A stretch of DNA of 64,000 nucleotides from Elgaria multicarinata webbii (lineage: Eukaryota; Chordata; Lepidosauria; Squamata; Anguidae). The stretch lies in the NCBI RefSeq assembly GCF_023053635.1, contig NC_086184.1:14058379-14122378 (forward strand). Reading direction: 5' to 3'. Shown here piece after piece: positions 42,970-54,668 of the stretch (its first letter is position 1; each line of letters starts with the position of its first letter). Under the pieces are notes generated by a model. The model ran no database searches and was not told where the DNA came from. It saw nothing but the letters and a program-made list of their open reading frames with translations. Both the position numbers and the translations under genes were made by a program.

Positions 42970-43284
42970 ACTTGATTTTGTTCTGACTTTATACTGTTAG
43001 TTTTACCCTACCCAGTGCCTGTTTACCCTACCCTGTGCCTGTTTACCCTACCCAGTGCCTGTTTACCCTACCCAGTGCCTGTTTATCCTACCCAGTGCCT
43101 GTTTACCCTACCCTGTGCCTGTTTACCCTACCCTGTGCCTGTTTACCCTACCCTGTGCCTGTTTGCATTCTCTTCCCCGCCTTATTGTTGTATTATGATT
43201 TTATTAGAATGTAAGCCTATGCGGCAGGGTCTTGCTATTTACTGTTTTACTCTGTACAGCACCATGTACATTGATGGTGCTATA

Positions 43285-43316
<32 letters not shown>

Positions 43317-43318
43317 AA
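42970..43318 (+). mobile_element. L2-like LINE 3' UTR with expanded minisatellite
   Basis: TTGATTTTGTTCTGACTTTA and TACTGTTAGTTTTACCC match the reversed 38219 copy. Then comes an eight-unit tandem block (43001-43160), then CATTCTCTTCCCC, GTAAGCCTATGCGGCAGGG, GTACATTGATGGTGCTATAT and an ATAAA tail. Confidence 0.9.
43001..43160. repeat. 20-bp minisatellite, eight units
   Basis: The unit is GTTTACCCTACCCAGTGCCT with CCCTG/CCCAG variants alternating in runs. It is confined to a LINE 3' UTR. Confidence 0.97.
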
Positions 43319-43994
43319 TAACCCACATGTAGACCAGAACACTCCCCCACCCAAGCTCAACATACACCAAACTCTTGTTTATCCAGAAATCTGATAATCT
43401 TAAAATGTTGCAGTGCCGTAACTTCTAATTTCTAACCTCAGGGCACGCTGCTGCCAATTATTTATCCTGGACTCCAGCACCAACCAAAAGGACAATCCTA
43501 TCTGCTGTGAGAGCATATCATTAGATGAAGAACTTTAAAAAGTACAATACAGGAATTACTCCTGGATCAATAGCTGTGGGGAATGATGGCTAATGTATAC
43601 GGAATGATTGTGTACTTTAAAAAGGACATTCCAGTTGATGTTATTCCAAATTCCCACTGTTCAGACAGAATGCCTTGGTTGCTTGCTGCTCCATTGCTAG
43701 TCAGCTCAGGATTGAACTATGTGACACTGGAGTTCTGTGACTGGAACTGCCAATACATTTTTCTTCTTCGGAAAGCAGCTGGGCCATGGTTTAGGGGAAA
43801 GGGGTCCAACCTTTCCCCCTGGTGCCACAGTCCCAATACACATCCTCTTCACAACAGCTTTAATTATGGAGAAGACCAAACGGCCCCCATATCTTTTCTC
43901 CTCCATGGCTAGTAGCAGATTCAGGGGTGGGGAGGGAATCAGGCAGGAATTGATGCAAGGGCAAAGGGCCAAACTGGGGTCCGTTAAAAAACAA
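43319..43994. other. Unique sequence, nothing recognised
   Basis: A 109-codon frame at 43583-43912 shows no family features and is overlapped on the other strand. Confidence 0.3.
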
Positions 43995-44430
43995 ACTTAG
44001 TATTGTTAAATGCTGTTAAATGCCTGGGAGAAGAGAAAAGTCTTGACCTGGTACCTGAAAGATAACAGTGTTGGTGCCAGGCGAGCCTCATTGGGGAGAT
44101 CATTCCACAGTCAGGGGGCCACCACCGAAAAGGCCCTCTTCCTTGTTGCCATCCTCCAAGTATCCCTCGGAGTAGGACCTTAGATGTTGAGCGCAGTGTA
44201 CGGGTAGGTTCATGTCGGGAGAGGCGTTTCATCAGGTATTGTGGTCCCAAGCCATGTAGGGCTTTATAGGTTAAAACCAGCACCTTGAATTGGGCTCGGA
44301 AACGTATAGGCAGCCAATGCAAGCGGGCCAGAATCGGTGTTATATGTCCAAACCTCCTTGTTCCAGTTATCAATCTGCAGCTTCTGAACCGTCTTCAAAG
44401 GCTGCCCCATGTAGAGGGTATTGCAGTAAT
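43995..44430 (-). mobile_element. L2-like LINE, 5'-truncated
   Basis: The minus strand reads ITPILARLHWLPIRFRAQFK, VLTYKALHGLGPQYLMKRLS and TRTLRSTSKVLL before losing the frame. The 3' UTR part matches 8600-8755. No poly-AATA tail is retained. Confidence 0.85.
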
Positions 44431-44989
44431 GCCAAAATACTCCAAAATATAATGAATGTAATAGAGTTTAATAACTGCAAATATTACTACGTGACCTTTG
44501 AGGTCTTTTTTGCCATCCATTTCAAGTTTATACTGGAGCAGGTGCCCATTCTGGTGCACAGGCTGTCATTTTGGATTCCCTTCTTCCTGCAGTTTCAGGT
44601 TAAGATAAATTCATTTGTGTTGTCTGCAGTTTTACAGCTCTTGCTGCTTCTAATGCTTCAAATCAGAAAATTAAATGCATTTCTTCCATATACTCAAAGG
44701 AATTCTGCCAGCTTGTGGTGACTCTTTGAACATGTCAGTCTGGGAGAGACACCTGAAACACCTATTTCGTAATTTCTCGATATCACTAGGGTGTGCTATA
44801 GCTCACAAAATCTCACAGAAAGGCAGCATTATAAGTCATCTCTTGCCACGTTACTCGGCATTTTAAATTAAGTGAAAACAACTTCAATTGAACAACACGT
44901 CTACATTTAGAACAATGTATGTTATCTAGAAAGGATAAACAGGATAAAACTCTATCAGCTCACTGCATTGTTTGGGCTTTTTTAAAAAT
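44431..44989. other. Unique AT-rich sequence, nothing recognised
   Basis: A long frame on the plus strand (into 44721) has no recognisable motif. Confidence 0.3.
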
Positions 44990-45225
44990 TAAAGCAATAT
45001 ATAGCATGTTTAAGTGTTCAAACCACATTACATATATTATCTCAATAATCCTTGTATAATAAAATGATAATATTTGTACAGAACCTCGCAGGCATTGTCA
45101 TAGTACTCCTTAGAACACCCCTTTAAAGGTGGGCCAGTATTATTAGTTCCACATTGCCGGTGGGGCCTGGACTTTGGAAGAATAGTGACTTGACAAAGCC
45201 TACTTTCCTCATCACTCATCTCACT
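44990..45225 (+). mobile_element. MIR/CORE-like old SINE or LINE fragment
   Basis: ACCACATTACATATATTATC, TCAATAATCCTTGTATAA, then GGGCCAGTATTATTAGTTCC and GAATAGTGACTTGAC follow the order of MIR-type sequences, with unrelated bases between. Confidence 0.4.
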
Positions 45226-45529
45226 TGCAAACCAAATGGCATTTGGCATTCCTGCGGCAGCAGGATCAATGCAAGTTGAACAGCAAGCTGGATGTGCTTA
45301 AGTAATCACATGAATTACTTTGCTACTTGCTGAACTCTGCAGATTCATTCAACCCATATTTCACAGAATACGATTGTATGAACCTGCCCTGAGTGTAGTC
45401 AAAAGGGAGTTGGAACATGGATGAACCCAGAAAAAAAGGAGTGTCCCCCAAATCAATGTGGCGTAGGTCCCATCAGTGTCATAAATTAGTATTGAGCAGA
45501 CAGAAGCAGAAGTGCATTTAGAAACACAC

Positions 45530-45850
45530 TCCTGCTCATGTACTACAACATCTTCAGAGGCCGTCCTCCAAGGTCCTCCAACATCAGAGGTCCGGCAGGT
45601 AGCAATTAGGCACTCTACTTACAGAATTTGCTCTTTAAGGAAGCGGGCCTGTTGCCTACTCAATAGCTTTTCAGCACCATTTCTTTTAAATATTTTGTTT
45701 TCTGATGCCTTTTAACCTGCTGAAACGTTGTATGCTGCCATGTTTTATTATTCTATTGTTATGTATTTGTTTTATATCTTTTTCCATACAAACCTCCCTG
45801 GAAATAATTACTGAAAGTTGGTGCATAAATTCATTACATTAAATCAATAA
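45530..45850 (+). mobile_element. LINE 3'-end remnant
   Basis: CATCAGAGGTCCGGCAGGTA and CTCAATAGCTTTTCAGCACC recall the polyprotein tail. Then comes a T-rich 3' UTR (GTTATGTATTTGTTTTATAT) and an AATCAATAAATA end. Confidence 0.5.
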
Positions 45851-46099
45851 ATAGTACAGAGTAGAATCCTGATAGCTAGATCAGAACTAGGATTTATATA
45901 TGCTAGAATGTCATTAGTCTGCTGCCTAATACAATACGCGACTAAAAAGGCATTGCCCTGTAGTCAGGCAGCAGGTTTAAATGTATTCTTTAAACTCACA
46001 AGCACTTAGAAAACCTGCATCATCTTTGACATGGCATCCCACCCACCCCTTGTATAGGGGAAGATTATGGTGTTTCCTCACCTTAAAACTATTGTTTTG

Positions 46100-46185
46100 A
46101 ACTGGGCATGGGAAACATGTGGCTGCAGGCTAAGGCTGATGGGAGTTGCAGTCCAACATCCGGAGGGCCACTTTTCCCACCCTTG
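46100..46185. repeat. Palindromic MITE, family P1, partial
   Basis: TGGGAAACATGTGGCTGCAG, then GATGGGAGTTGCAGTCCAAC and ATCCGGAGGGCC. Right arm only. Confidence 0.55.
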
Positions 46186-46203
46186 TTTGAATCTTTTGTT
46201 CAT

Positions 46204-46295
46204 GAAGATTTAGAGTGCAATCCTATGCATGTTTAGAAGATTTAGAGTGCAATCCTATGCATGTTTAGAAGATTTAGAGTGCAATCCTATGCATG
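46204..46295. repeat. 32-bp tandem repeat, three units
   Basis: The unit begins GAAGATTTAGAGTGCAATCC and ends TATGCATGTTTA. The motif is the end of MITE family P2, so an element terminus has been tandemly amplified. Confidence 0.95.
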
Positions 46296-46329
46296 CCCCA
46301 GCCAGTACTTTAATTGGATGACAGCCTAT

Positions 46330-46383
46330 ACTCACTCACTCATTCACTTACGCACACTCACTCACTCATTCACACACGTACAC
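46330..46383. repeat. (ACTC)n-like microsatellite
   Basis: CACTCACTCACTCATTCACT repeats with minor changes. Confidence 0.85.
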
Positions 46384-47334
46384 TTTTTTTAAAAAAATAC
46401 AAGTTTATGAATTTTATATTTGTGGAAGAATGCTTGGAAATATGCGGACAGTAGATGCTAAATGGTTCAAAACCAAGCATAAACGCAACATGGTTCATGG
46501 AATAGATGTAACTATCAGAGATAAGGACTCCCCAGAGTTCCTGAGCATATTTATTATATGATGATGATGATGATGCTTCACTGCTTTGGTATTTGTTCAT
46601 CCTTTCCCATTCTTATTAAGACACTGCCTTTCAATCTTCATTTATTGGAAAGCTAAAGATGTTTACTAAAAATAACTTTGGAGCCGCTAAAAAATGCAGC
46701 CTTTCACTTGTAAGTTTCCACCAGCTGGGCCTGTCTGCTTTAGAACTGACACCCTTGAGAGTTACAAATAGGATTTAAGGAGGGGAAATGGTTTATTGGA
46801 GGATGACAAACCGCTTCTATTTTTAATGTTCATTTTACCAAAATATTGTGCAGAGTCCTCTTTCTTTGTGAAACACCTTTACTTTGTTTTTTTTGTTGAC
46901 TTATTTCCCTATTATCATCTTTAATTGTGTGATGGGGGAGAGACCTGAACACTTATTGTTGATTTCAGGCTACCTGTATTAGGCTTTACTTTAAGTTCCT
47001 CAGCAAGGGCTTTCCTTGCTCTAGTACATGAAGAAACATGGCTTAATTTGAGCTCAGGCCTAGTCCTATAAGCATAGGCTGCATTATACAGATCCAGACC
47101 ATTTATTTAGTTTGTTTAAAATATTGTCTGCATCAGGCAGGTGCCTTGTTTCCTTGCAAAATCACTCTGACTTTCATCAATAAAGAGCCATGGAGACTGC
47201 GTGTTACTCCGTGGCCATGTGTTGCCCACCCCTTGTCTACACTGAATAGCAACAACTCTCCAGGTTTTCTAGACCTACATAGAGGTGCCAGGAACCATTT
47301 GCATGCAAGACATGTGCTCTACCACTGCCCTGTT
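46384..47334. other. AT-rich unique sequence, nothing recognised
   Basis: No exon, repeat family or conserved motif that I can name. Confidence 0.3.
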
Positions 47335-47470
47335 CTCATAGAATAGTAGAGTTGGAAGGAGCCTATAAAGCAACCAAGTCCAACCTCCTGCTCAATGCAG
47401 GAATCCTTGTTAAAGCATAACCAGTGAGCTCCAGCCCTTTCCCTTGCTCTGTAGTCCCAGAACTCGTTTT
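47335..47470 (-). mobile_element. CR1 LINE 3' fragment
   Basis: CATAGAATAGTAGAGTTGGA, then CCAAGTCCAACCTCCTGCTC and AATGCAGGAATCCTTGTTAA, the same subfamily as 3009-3412. Confidence 0.85.
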
Positions 47471-48421
47471 TAAATACAAGGACTTCTAAGATGTGAAGTA
47501 GCACTTAAGCAAAAAATGCATCTAAACACATTCGGAATGAATTTTTTCCACCACTTCTCTCCAAGACATATAAGCATGGCTACTGCAGGCACCACTTGGG
47601 TAGTGCCTGCGATGTCAGATAAAGATAATTACACAACCTCCCTGCCATGCTAAGTTGCTATTTTTTCCTGAATACAATAGTATAATAAAGAATGGGTGCA
47701 TGAAAGGACATTCAGTTGATAAAATGTACTATTGATTAATTGAGCAGCACATTCTTTTAAAAATAATTTTAATGTAAATATTCATAGAAACCGTATAGCC
47801 ACCTTAAAAGAGGCATTTCTTCCTGTGTCAGAGAGAATAGGGAATAACTATTCTAAGGCATTTCCTACTGTGACATATGTGCATCGTCTTAAAACAAAAG
47901 AAACAAGCTTTTTCCTATAGTTTTGTTATATGCATAAATTAATGTATTAGCATTCATATGGTAAATTGGCAAAGAATTTTATAATAGGGTAATAGCTCTA
48001 GTGCATATCTACCTGAATTCCCACAAAGACCTGTGAAAGGAAAACTAATAGCCTTGCAATACACACTCCTCACACAGAGACAGTAGCACCCTATCATTCA
48101 GAAATATTTTAAAAGTAGAGTATGAATGCTTTAAATTAATAAATCCTGAAAAGTGTGTAGCGCTTCTTTTCCATCACCTTCAACAGCGTTTATAAAAACT
48201 GCCCTTAGGAGTAAAATTGACATGACCAGAAACTGCTTACAATCCGGTCTAGTCAATTTCTCCACTGCACTGACTGTCCTGTATGGGGCTAAAAGAAGTC
48301 CTGGCTGCAATTAGAAAAGAATTAGAAAAGAGCAAAGGTATCCACCTCTCAGACAGGCTCCCTTCTGCTCTTCTTCTCTACTAGGTCTGCAGTTTACCAA
48401 CCAGTAGTACGTAGGTAATTT
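47471..48421. other. AT-rich unique sequence, nothing recognised
   Basis: Nothing coding recognised. Confidence 0.3.
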
Positions 48422-48664
48422 TATTTTTATTTATTTAAAACGTTTCTTGGCTACCATTCAGGACAGAAGCTCTCTCAAGGTGGCTTACGCACCACTGGTA
48501 GGCCTGTAGTTCTCACAAAAGTTTCTTCTTATAGCTAGCAGTAGTAGGTAAGCTACCAGTAGTATTGGGTTGGGAAAGTGGGGTATAAATTGTATTTTGT
48601 AAATCACCCAGAGAGCTTCGGCTGTGGGGCGGTATATAAAATAAATAAATAAATAAATAAATAA
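48422..48664. mobile_element. Two LINE 3' ends, opposed
   Basis: A minus-strand tail at 48422-48520 (TTTATTTAAAACGTTTCTTG and CTCTCTCAAGGTGGCTTACG) is followed by a plus-strand 3' end at 48570-48664 (GTAAATCACCCAGAGAGC, GGGGCGGTATATAAAATAAA). Confidence 0.75.
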
Positions 48665-49856
48665 TGACAGTTCAGCATTGGTGCTGTGGCAGTGCTAAGG
48701 GAGGTGTTCTGCAGTACAGGTTGGCAGCTGGAGGCCTTTGCCTAAACCCAGGCTTCTGGGATGTGCTCCCTGGCCCCTTTGCCCAACTGGAGTCACTTGA
48801 GATGAGAAGAAAATGCTATGTATGGCAACAGAACTCGCTAGCAAGCCACCTTAGGTGGAGAAGATTGGGGTGCTCAACCGTCAAGTCTCACCTATTTCTC
48901 AAAGTGAGTCCTCAAGGGAAACCACAATAGCAGTAAAGCCATGATAATCAGTTCCAGTCTTCACCCCCACTGCGTATTGCCACACATCTTTGATTAGAGG
49001 GCAAGGGTTCAAGTATGAATTGGTCCTAAGTGGGCACAGCCTCAAGCTTATTTTATCTTGAGCTTTCCTGGCTCCACTTGTTAAGCTACTTAACAAGATT
49101 TCTCAGGGATCTGCTATAGACAATGAAGGTCCCCCTGAAGACCAGTTAAGTATAGGCCTGTAATGAGCATAAATCATAACCATATACCAATTTCCACCAG
49201 TCTTACACCGAGATAGACCTTCCTACATAAATATCTGCTGCAGAAATAAATCAGAGACATTAGCAAGAGCCCCGCCAAATGAAACAGCAGAAGTCTTAAC
49301 AGTTATCAGGCCAGTTAACAGAATAAACCTATTAAATAAATAAATTTGCTCTCCACCAATTTATGTCACCACTGTACTTAAAGTGAAACCTTTTAAATGA
49401 ACAGATTTACTGTGTATGGAAATCTCCACTGGGCCTGGGTAATTATGCAGAGGCGAGGCGTTACTTTTAAAGTGGATGAATGGGTTGATACTTTTTTGAT
49501 TTACTGCAAGAAACAGAAAAATGGTAATGGCACAAAATAAGCTTTTGCAAAACCCTTTTGGCAGACAGAAAATGTTTGATTTACCTAGAGCATCCATCAG
49601 GTTCTGTATTTTTAGATCAAAGTAGATAGATGGCAAGGCAAAATGGATATTATTTTGGTGTGTGTATGTGTGAAGGGGGTTGCTACTGCTTATCTATTAA
49701 CATTGCAAGTTAAATTAAAAGTGGAGGAGGAAAGGGGGGAATCCTATTGTGCCAATGGGTAGGAATCAATCATAACTCATTGGCTAATCTAGCAAATGGA
49801 TTTTCTGTACTGCTGGGATTGGGAAAAGTCATGTAAATGCAGTACCTGCCATCTAT
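48665..49856. other. Unique sequence, nothing recognised
   Basis: No exon recognised on either strand. Confidence 0.3.
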
Positions 49857-49997
49857 GGCCACAGCTAGACCTAAGGTTTATCCTGGGATCATCCAAGGTT
49901 CGCCCCTGCCTGAGCACTGGATCCCCTGTGTGTCACCTAGATGAACAGGTTTGACCCCTGGACGATCCAGGGATAAACCTTAGGTCTAGGTATGGCC
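49857..49997. repeat. Palindromic MITE, family P5
   Basis: GGCCACAGCTAGACCTAAGG is mirrored by CCTTAGGTCTAGGTATGGCC, with inner GTTTATCCTGGGATCATCC and GGACGATCCAGGGATAAACC. Confidence 0.92.
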
Positions 49998-50027
49998 TAT
50001 GTCTCTGCTCCCCTAACCAGAAACTTT

Positions 50028-50146
50028 GGCCTTAGCTAGACCTAAAGTTTATCCCAGGATCATCCCTGTTCATGTAAATGACACACAGGATATCTCGGGA
50101 GCAGGCAGGGACGATCCTGGGATAAACCTTAGGTCTAGCTAAGGCC
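50028..50146. repeat. Palindromic MITE, family P5
   Basis: GGCCTTAGCTAGACCTAAAG is mirrored by CTTAGGTCTAGCTAAGGCC. It lies 30 bp from the previous copy and shares TGACACACAGGAT with 10369-10496. Confidence 0.93.
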
Positions 50147-50329
50147 TTAGTCTACTTCTAGAGGACAGACGGACTGGGTGAACACCCATCCAGTGCAGGT
50201 ACCTCAGATCCTGTGAGCAGCCCACTGGCCTCCTCATCAACTCCATACCTACATGTGCAGCAGAGATGGAAAATCCCAATCTGTGCTTGAGTCCACTCAG
50301 GTGAAGATGGGCTATTTCTATGAGAACTC

Positions 50330-50692
50330 CCACACCAGATAAAAGGAAGCGCTTCTTCACACAGCACAGAGTTAAACTCTGGAATTCAAAACCGCAAGAT
50401 GTGGTGATGGCCACCAATTTGGATGTCTTTAAAAGGGGGTTGGATAAATTCCTGGTGGAGAAGGCTATCAATGGCTACTAGTCCTGGTGGCTAAGTGTAA
50501 TCTCCAGTAGCAGAGGCAGTAAGCCTGCATACACTAGTTGTTGGGGAACATGGGTGGGAGGGTGCTGTGCTACCATGTCCTGCTTGTGGGTTCCTGGTCG
50601 ACAGCTGGTTGGCCACACTGTGTGGACAGAGTGCTGGACTAGATGGACCCATGGTCTGATCCAGCAGGGCTCTTCTTATATTGTACACTCTT
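50330..50692 (+). mobile_element. CR1-like LINE 3' end
   Basis: ATGGCCACCAATTTGGATGT, GTTGGATAAATTCCTGGTGG and CATGGTCTGATCCAGCAGGG, ending in GCTCTTCTTAT. Confidence 0.88.
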
Positions 50693-52479
50693 TGCATGGT
50701 ATAACTTCCTAAAGTTTCTGTTACACCTAAAGCACCCCAAAACTTAGGAAGTTTCTACTATGTCAGAATTAGAGGGAGGAGGTGTGCTAAGATGTCTGTT
50801 TGATTGAATGCACCTTCCTCTTTTTTTTTCTTTTTTTTTAAATCCTTTCATGTGGGACAGTAGCATGATATTTCTCCTAAATCTTTCCCTGGCAAGCTAG
50901 CTTTCTTCATGCAGGAAGCTATACTGTGGTAAGCATTCAAGCAGGAAATCCCACCAACTACTTTCTGAAGGGGCAGTTTCAGAAAGACTGTATCTGCAAA
51001 GCTGCAAAGTCATGTATAGCATGTAACTGGAAGTCTCCAAAGCAACCAACTAAAGAGCAGTAGGTTGATAAAATTTGGAAGACTATTTCTATGTACATAT
51101 AAACTTACTCAACAAGTGCAGCAAACAAGGAATCCTAACTTTAATAACGTTATTATGGCAACATGGTTTCTATTTATTTCCTATGTTGAAGACCCTCAAA
51201 CTTTTGATCAAATTCCAATAAACTATATTTTTTCTAATGCAAAATAGAACACTTCTTTTATATGCTGTATAAATTGTATTTTTATTCTTTCATTAGATAT
51301 TGAGCTCCTACTTAGACTATTTAACAGTAGATGTTCCATAAACATATCAGTTACAGAGTAAAACATAATTAGTGAATTGTTTGGTTTCTTTAATGATATT
51401 GATTTATTATGTATTTTCATCTTTTTGTTGCCTTTAATTTGTTAACTTTATTTCAAAATAAAATAAAATTTCATGATAAAAAGGACTGTACCACATGCAT
51501 TTTCTGAGCATTTCATCTGGCCTGTGACCTAATAAAACATCAGCCAGTGGTGTGAATAAAATGAGAGAAACCTATGAATGCCATTTTGAGCTCAGGTAGG
51601 AGACAGACAGAATAAATAAAATTATCCCAGTCATAGACTATAAAAGATGGGGAGTGACTTTGCAGGAATAGAAATGAAAGGAAAATCTAATCTCAAATTC
51701 AACATAACCCCTGCAGATGTACAGTTTCTTGGGCTTCATTCTTCTATTAACATTTAATGTGGTAAAATCTCCACAAATTATCATCCCTCTGTTTCCATGT
51801 GGTATTTCATTTGTAAATGTTATAAGAGGTTGCCAAGACAAACTCAAATCACCAAAGTAAATTTATCAACCATCAACAAGGAAATGCACGGATTCAAAAT
51901 ATTTTGAGCCATGAGAATTTCTGTACTGTACCTGACAGATTTATGAAGCTGAACATGCTAATGTCCTTTGACCTGCTTAAAAATAAATATGACCTACCAA
52001 ATTGTCATTTTATGGGTATTTACAGCTGAAGCACTTTGTAAATTTAAGGACTAATTTTCCCCAAAGGAAATCTGTACTCCCTTACCCTTGATAAACTGCT
52101 GAAAATGGAAACCCGCTACCAGACCTTCAGATTCTCTTTCCTTATTTCCAGCAACATATATAGATTCTACGGACTAAAGACCTGTAAAGTTAGGCCTTAC
52201 TCGAAATGCAAACTACTGCATTCTGCACCTGGAAATACTTTTAAGGGACAATATGCAAAGCAAAGCACACATGAGGGCTCCTCCTATCTGGCATTTTATT
52301 GTGACTCAGAAATGAGCAACTGCAGCATTTTTGCCACTTAAATTTTCTAGCCCTCATGGCTAAATTGGCAATGAAGTTGAAAATATGAGGGCAGTATGCT
52401 TAAAAGGACGAAGTCAACCAAAGCGCAGCAGTAAATGAAAAATCTTCAAGATGTTATAATGAAAGGCAAGGATTTCCCC
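50693..52479. other. AT-rich unique sequence, nothing recognised
   Basis: No gene family recognised. Short frames only. Confidence 0.3.
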
Positions 52480-52572
52480 TAGTCAGGTACCCTCCAGATG
52501 TTTCGCGGACTGCAGCTCCCTGAGTTGTAGCCCAACACATCTGGAAGGGACCAAGTTGGGGAAGGCTCATCC
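52480..52572. repeat. Palindromic MITE, family P1
   Basis: CTAGTCAGGTACCCTCCAGA is mirrored by CATCTGGAAGGGACCAAGTT, with a short centre around CTGCAGCTCCCTGAGTTGTAG. Confidence 0.75.
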
Positions 52573-52829
52573 AGCCTCTTCATCTTAAGGATGAAGTGCC
52601 ACCTCTACAGACCCAGAAACAGGGAAGCTGGGCTGTTAGAGATTCCAAGTAGCTCAATACACAAAACAACTCAGAACCAATAGAATTTTTTTTTAAAAGC
52701 CTCTGTTAGTGCCATTAGCTTCTGAGTGCCATTTTTTGGGTAGAAAGGCAGGGTACAAATAAAATTAAAAATAATAATAAAATAGAACAATGCAATTATT
52801 TTAGCAATATAAGCCGCTCTGACTCATGG

Positions 52830-53010
52830 AGTATTTATTTATGTATTTATTTATTTAATATCTTGCCCTTCGACCAAAAATGGCATTCAGGGTGCCTAAC
52901 AATAATAAAATGAAGATTAAAACGTAATTAAAACACTCATAAAAATAAATTAAAAACACATCAATAAAAGAAAAAAACTAACCAACCCAGCAGAACCCTG
53001 TTCAGCACAG
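52830..53010 (-). mobile_element. LINE 3'-end fragment
   Basis: TTTATTTATGTATTTATTTA, ATATCTTGCCCTTCGACCAA, then an A-rich AAAACACATCAATAAAAG stretch. Confidence 0.65.
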
Positions 53011-53819
53011 AACAGCTTATACGTCAAAGTCCTTATATGTTAAAATAGGTTATCTTACTTAATTTTTTTAAAAAAACAAAACTTTGGGCCTTGCTGTCAC
53101 AGATTCTCAATTAAACCTCACTACTAGGGAATGCTGTGTCATCTCTAAATCCTTTTAACTGCTGCCTCTAGAATAAACTCCATCGAAAAGAAACTTAATA
53201 GCCTGGTTTCTATGGCACAGACATGGGTTTGCACCCACCCACCCAGGACACCCTTTCAAATTGAACGAAAAAATAAGTTGTTCATTAACAGAAATTATTC
53301 ACAAAAGTGAATAAAATGTCACTCTTCAATAACAGGTTGAGATTGCTTAAAGAATGTTAAATGAAATATAGTTTCTTACTATTCCTAAGCTGAATCTTTC
53401 CCAGCTAAATAAAATCTAAGCCGCTTTTCCTTCAGACCAGATTTTCCTAAATTCCACACCAATAACAGGAACAGCTTTAAGTATTTCCTCAAACTTCCTT
53501 ATAAACAGGAACAGTTGCTGCTTACCAGTCTTCCTCTGTCTCCAGTTCTTCCTGCTTCTTTTGGCTTCTAGGATGATTATAATGTTTCAAGGACTACATG
53601 CTGAAGCTCCCTTTGGTCAAACACAAAAGAGGAACCTAAAATGTGATATGTATAAACTTGGTTTGCCCATAAAATCATCATGTTTGGTAAATTAAATGTA
53701 AAAGTTTATTTAGACAACAATTACAAATTTACTGAGTTTAGGTTTTAAATGTTTTGAATGATAATTTTATTAGCAAACCAAATTATACGTAATATAATTT
53801 ATGTCCCTAAAGCACCTCT
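53011..53819. other. Unique sequence, nothing recognised
   Basis: No gene recognised. Confidence 0.3.
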
Positions 53820-53943
53820 CACCAGCCTGGTACTGTCCAGATGTTTTGGACTACAACACCCAGTTTTCTGGAGCATTTGGCCATGCTGCCTGGAGCTGAA
53901 GCCCAAAACATGTGGAGGGCACCAGGTTGGGGAAGGGTTCCCT
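53820..53943. repeat. Palindromic MITE, family P1
   Basis: CACCAGCCTGGTACTGTCCA and TTTTGGACTACAACACCCAG are mirrored by GAGCTGAAGCCCAAAACATG and GAGGGCACCAGGTTGGGGAA. Confidence 0.85.
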
Positions 53944-54242
53944 AAAGCAACAAAGTGGCTTTAGATCTGTAAAGATCACACACACACACACAAAGAAAAA
54001 AGGAATTGCTTATTTTTTTCATTTCCCCCAAATTTAAATTTCCCCCACAGCTTCAAATTTCCAGAAATTTTATATCTCTATCGTTCAGTCACACCATCAC
54101 ACTAACACTTGTTCATGGAATGGACATTGGAGAGCAGCCCCAAACAGACAACAGCAATCCTACCTCTGGCTATAGAAACCCCAACCTAACTGAAAGAACC
54201 AATACATTTTAGGCTATGGATGCTATGAATTCAGGGTAAGAG

Positions 54243-54668
54243 ATTGCTATACCATTATTTACTTGTCGGTGGCTAAATATCGTATTGCTTTCTCCAAGGC
54301 CAGATGCAATGTTTATTCTATTGAATTACTTCAGGGCAGATATGCTGGTGTCCCTTGTAGGAATATGGAAGTGGAGACGATGGAGCATATCCTTCTGTCC
54401 TGTAGCTTTTATAATCAGGCCCGCCATCTTATGATCACCCCATTGTTGAGTAAACTGTCCAGAAGTTCAGACAAATTTTATGTTAAGTTTCTGTTGGAAG
54501 GTAAGTCCCCAAGAGTAACTTTGGCTGTTGCTAAATTTCTTACAGTGGCAGCCAGGATTAGAGCTCTCTGTGTATTAAACGAAAGTTGATATTAGCTATA
54601 ACTGTATGATTTCATGTTTGATTCTTGTTTTTTCATGGATCTATGGATCACAATAAAGAAGTATAAAG
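54243..54668 (+). mobile_element. Non-LTR retrotransposon, C-terminal end
   Basis: Open from 54263 to 54589, with a C-terminal cysteine-histidine cluster (VPCRNMEVETMEHILLSC, about residues 30-47) like those near the end of many non-LTR retrotransposon proteins, followed by FLTVAARIRALCV. The sequence ends with ATCACAATAAAGAAG. I cannot fix the clade; it differs from the L2-like and CR1 copies here. Confidence 0.6.

Noticed and set aside
43015-43287. A 90-codon frame with repeated proline-tyrosine-leucine units
   Set aside because: It is the 20-bp minisatellite inside a LINE 3' UTR, not a repeat protein.
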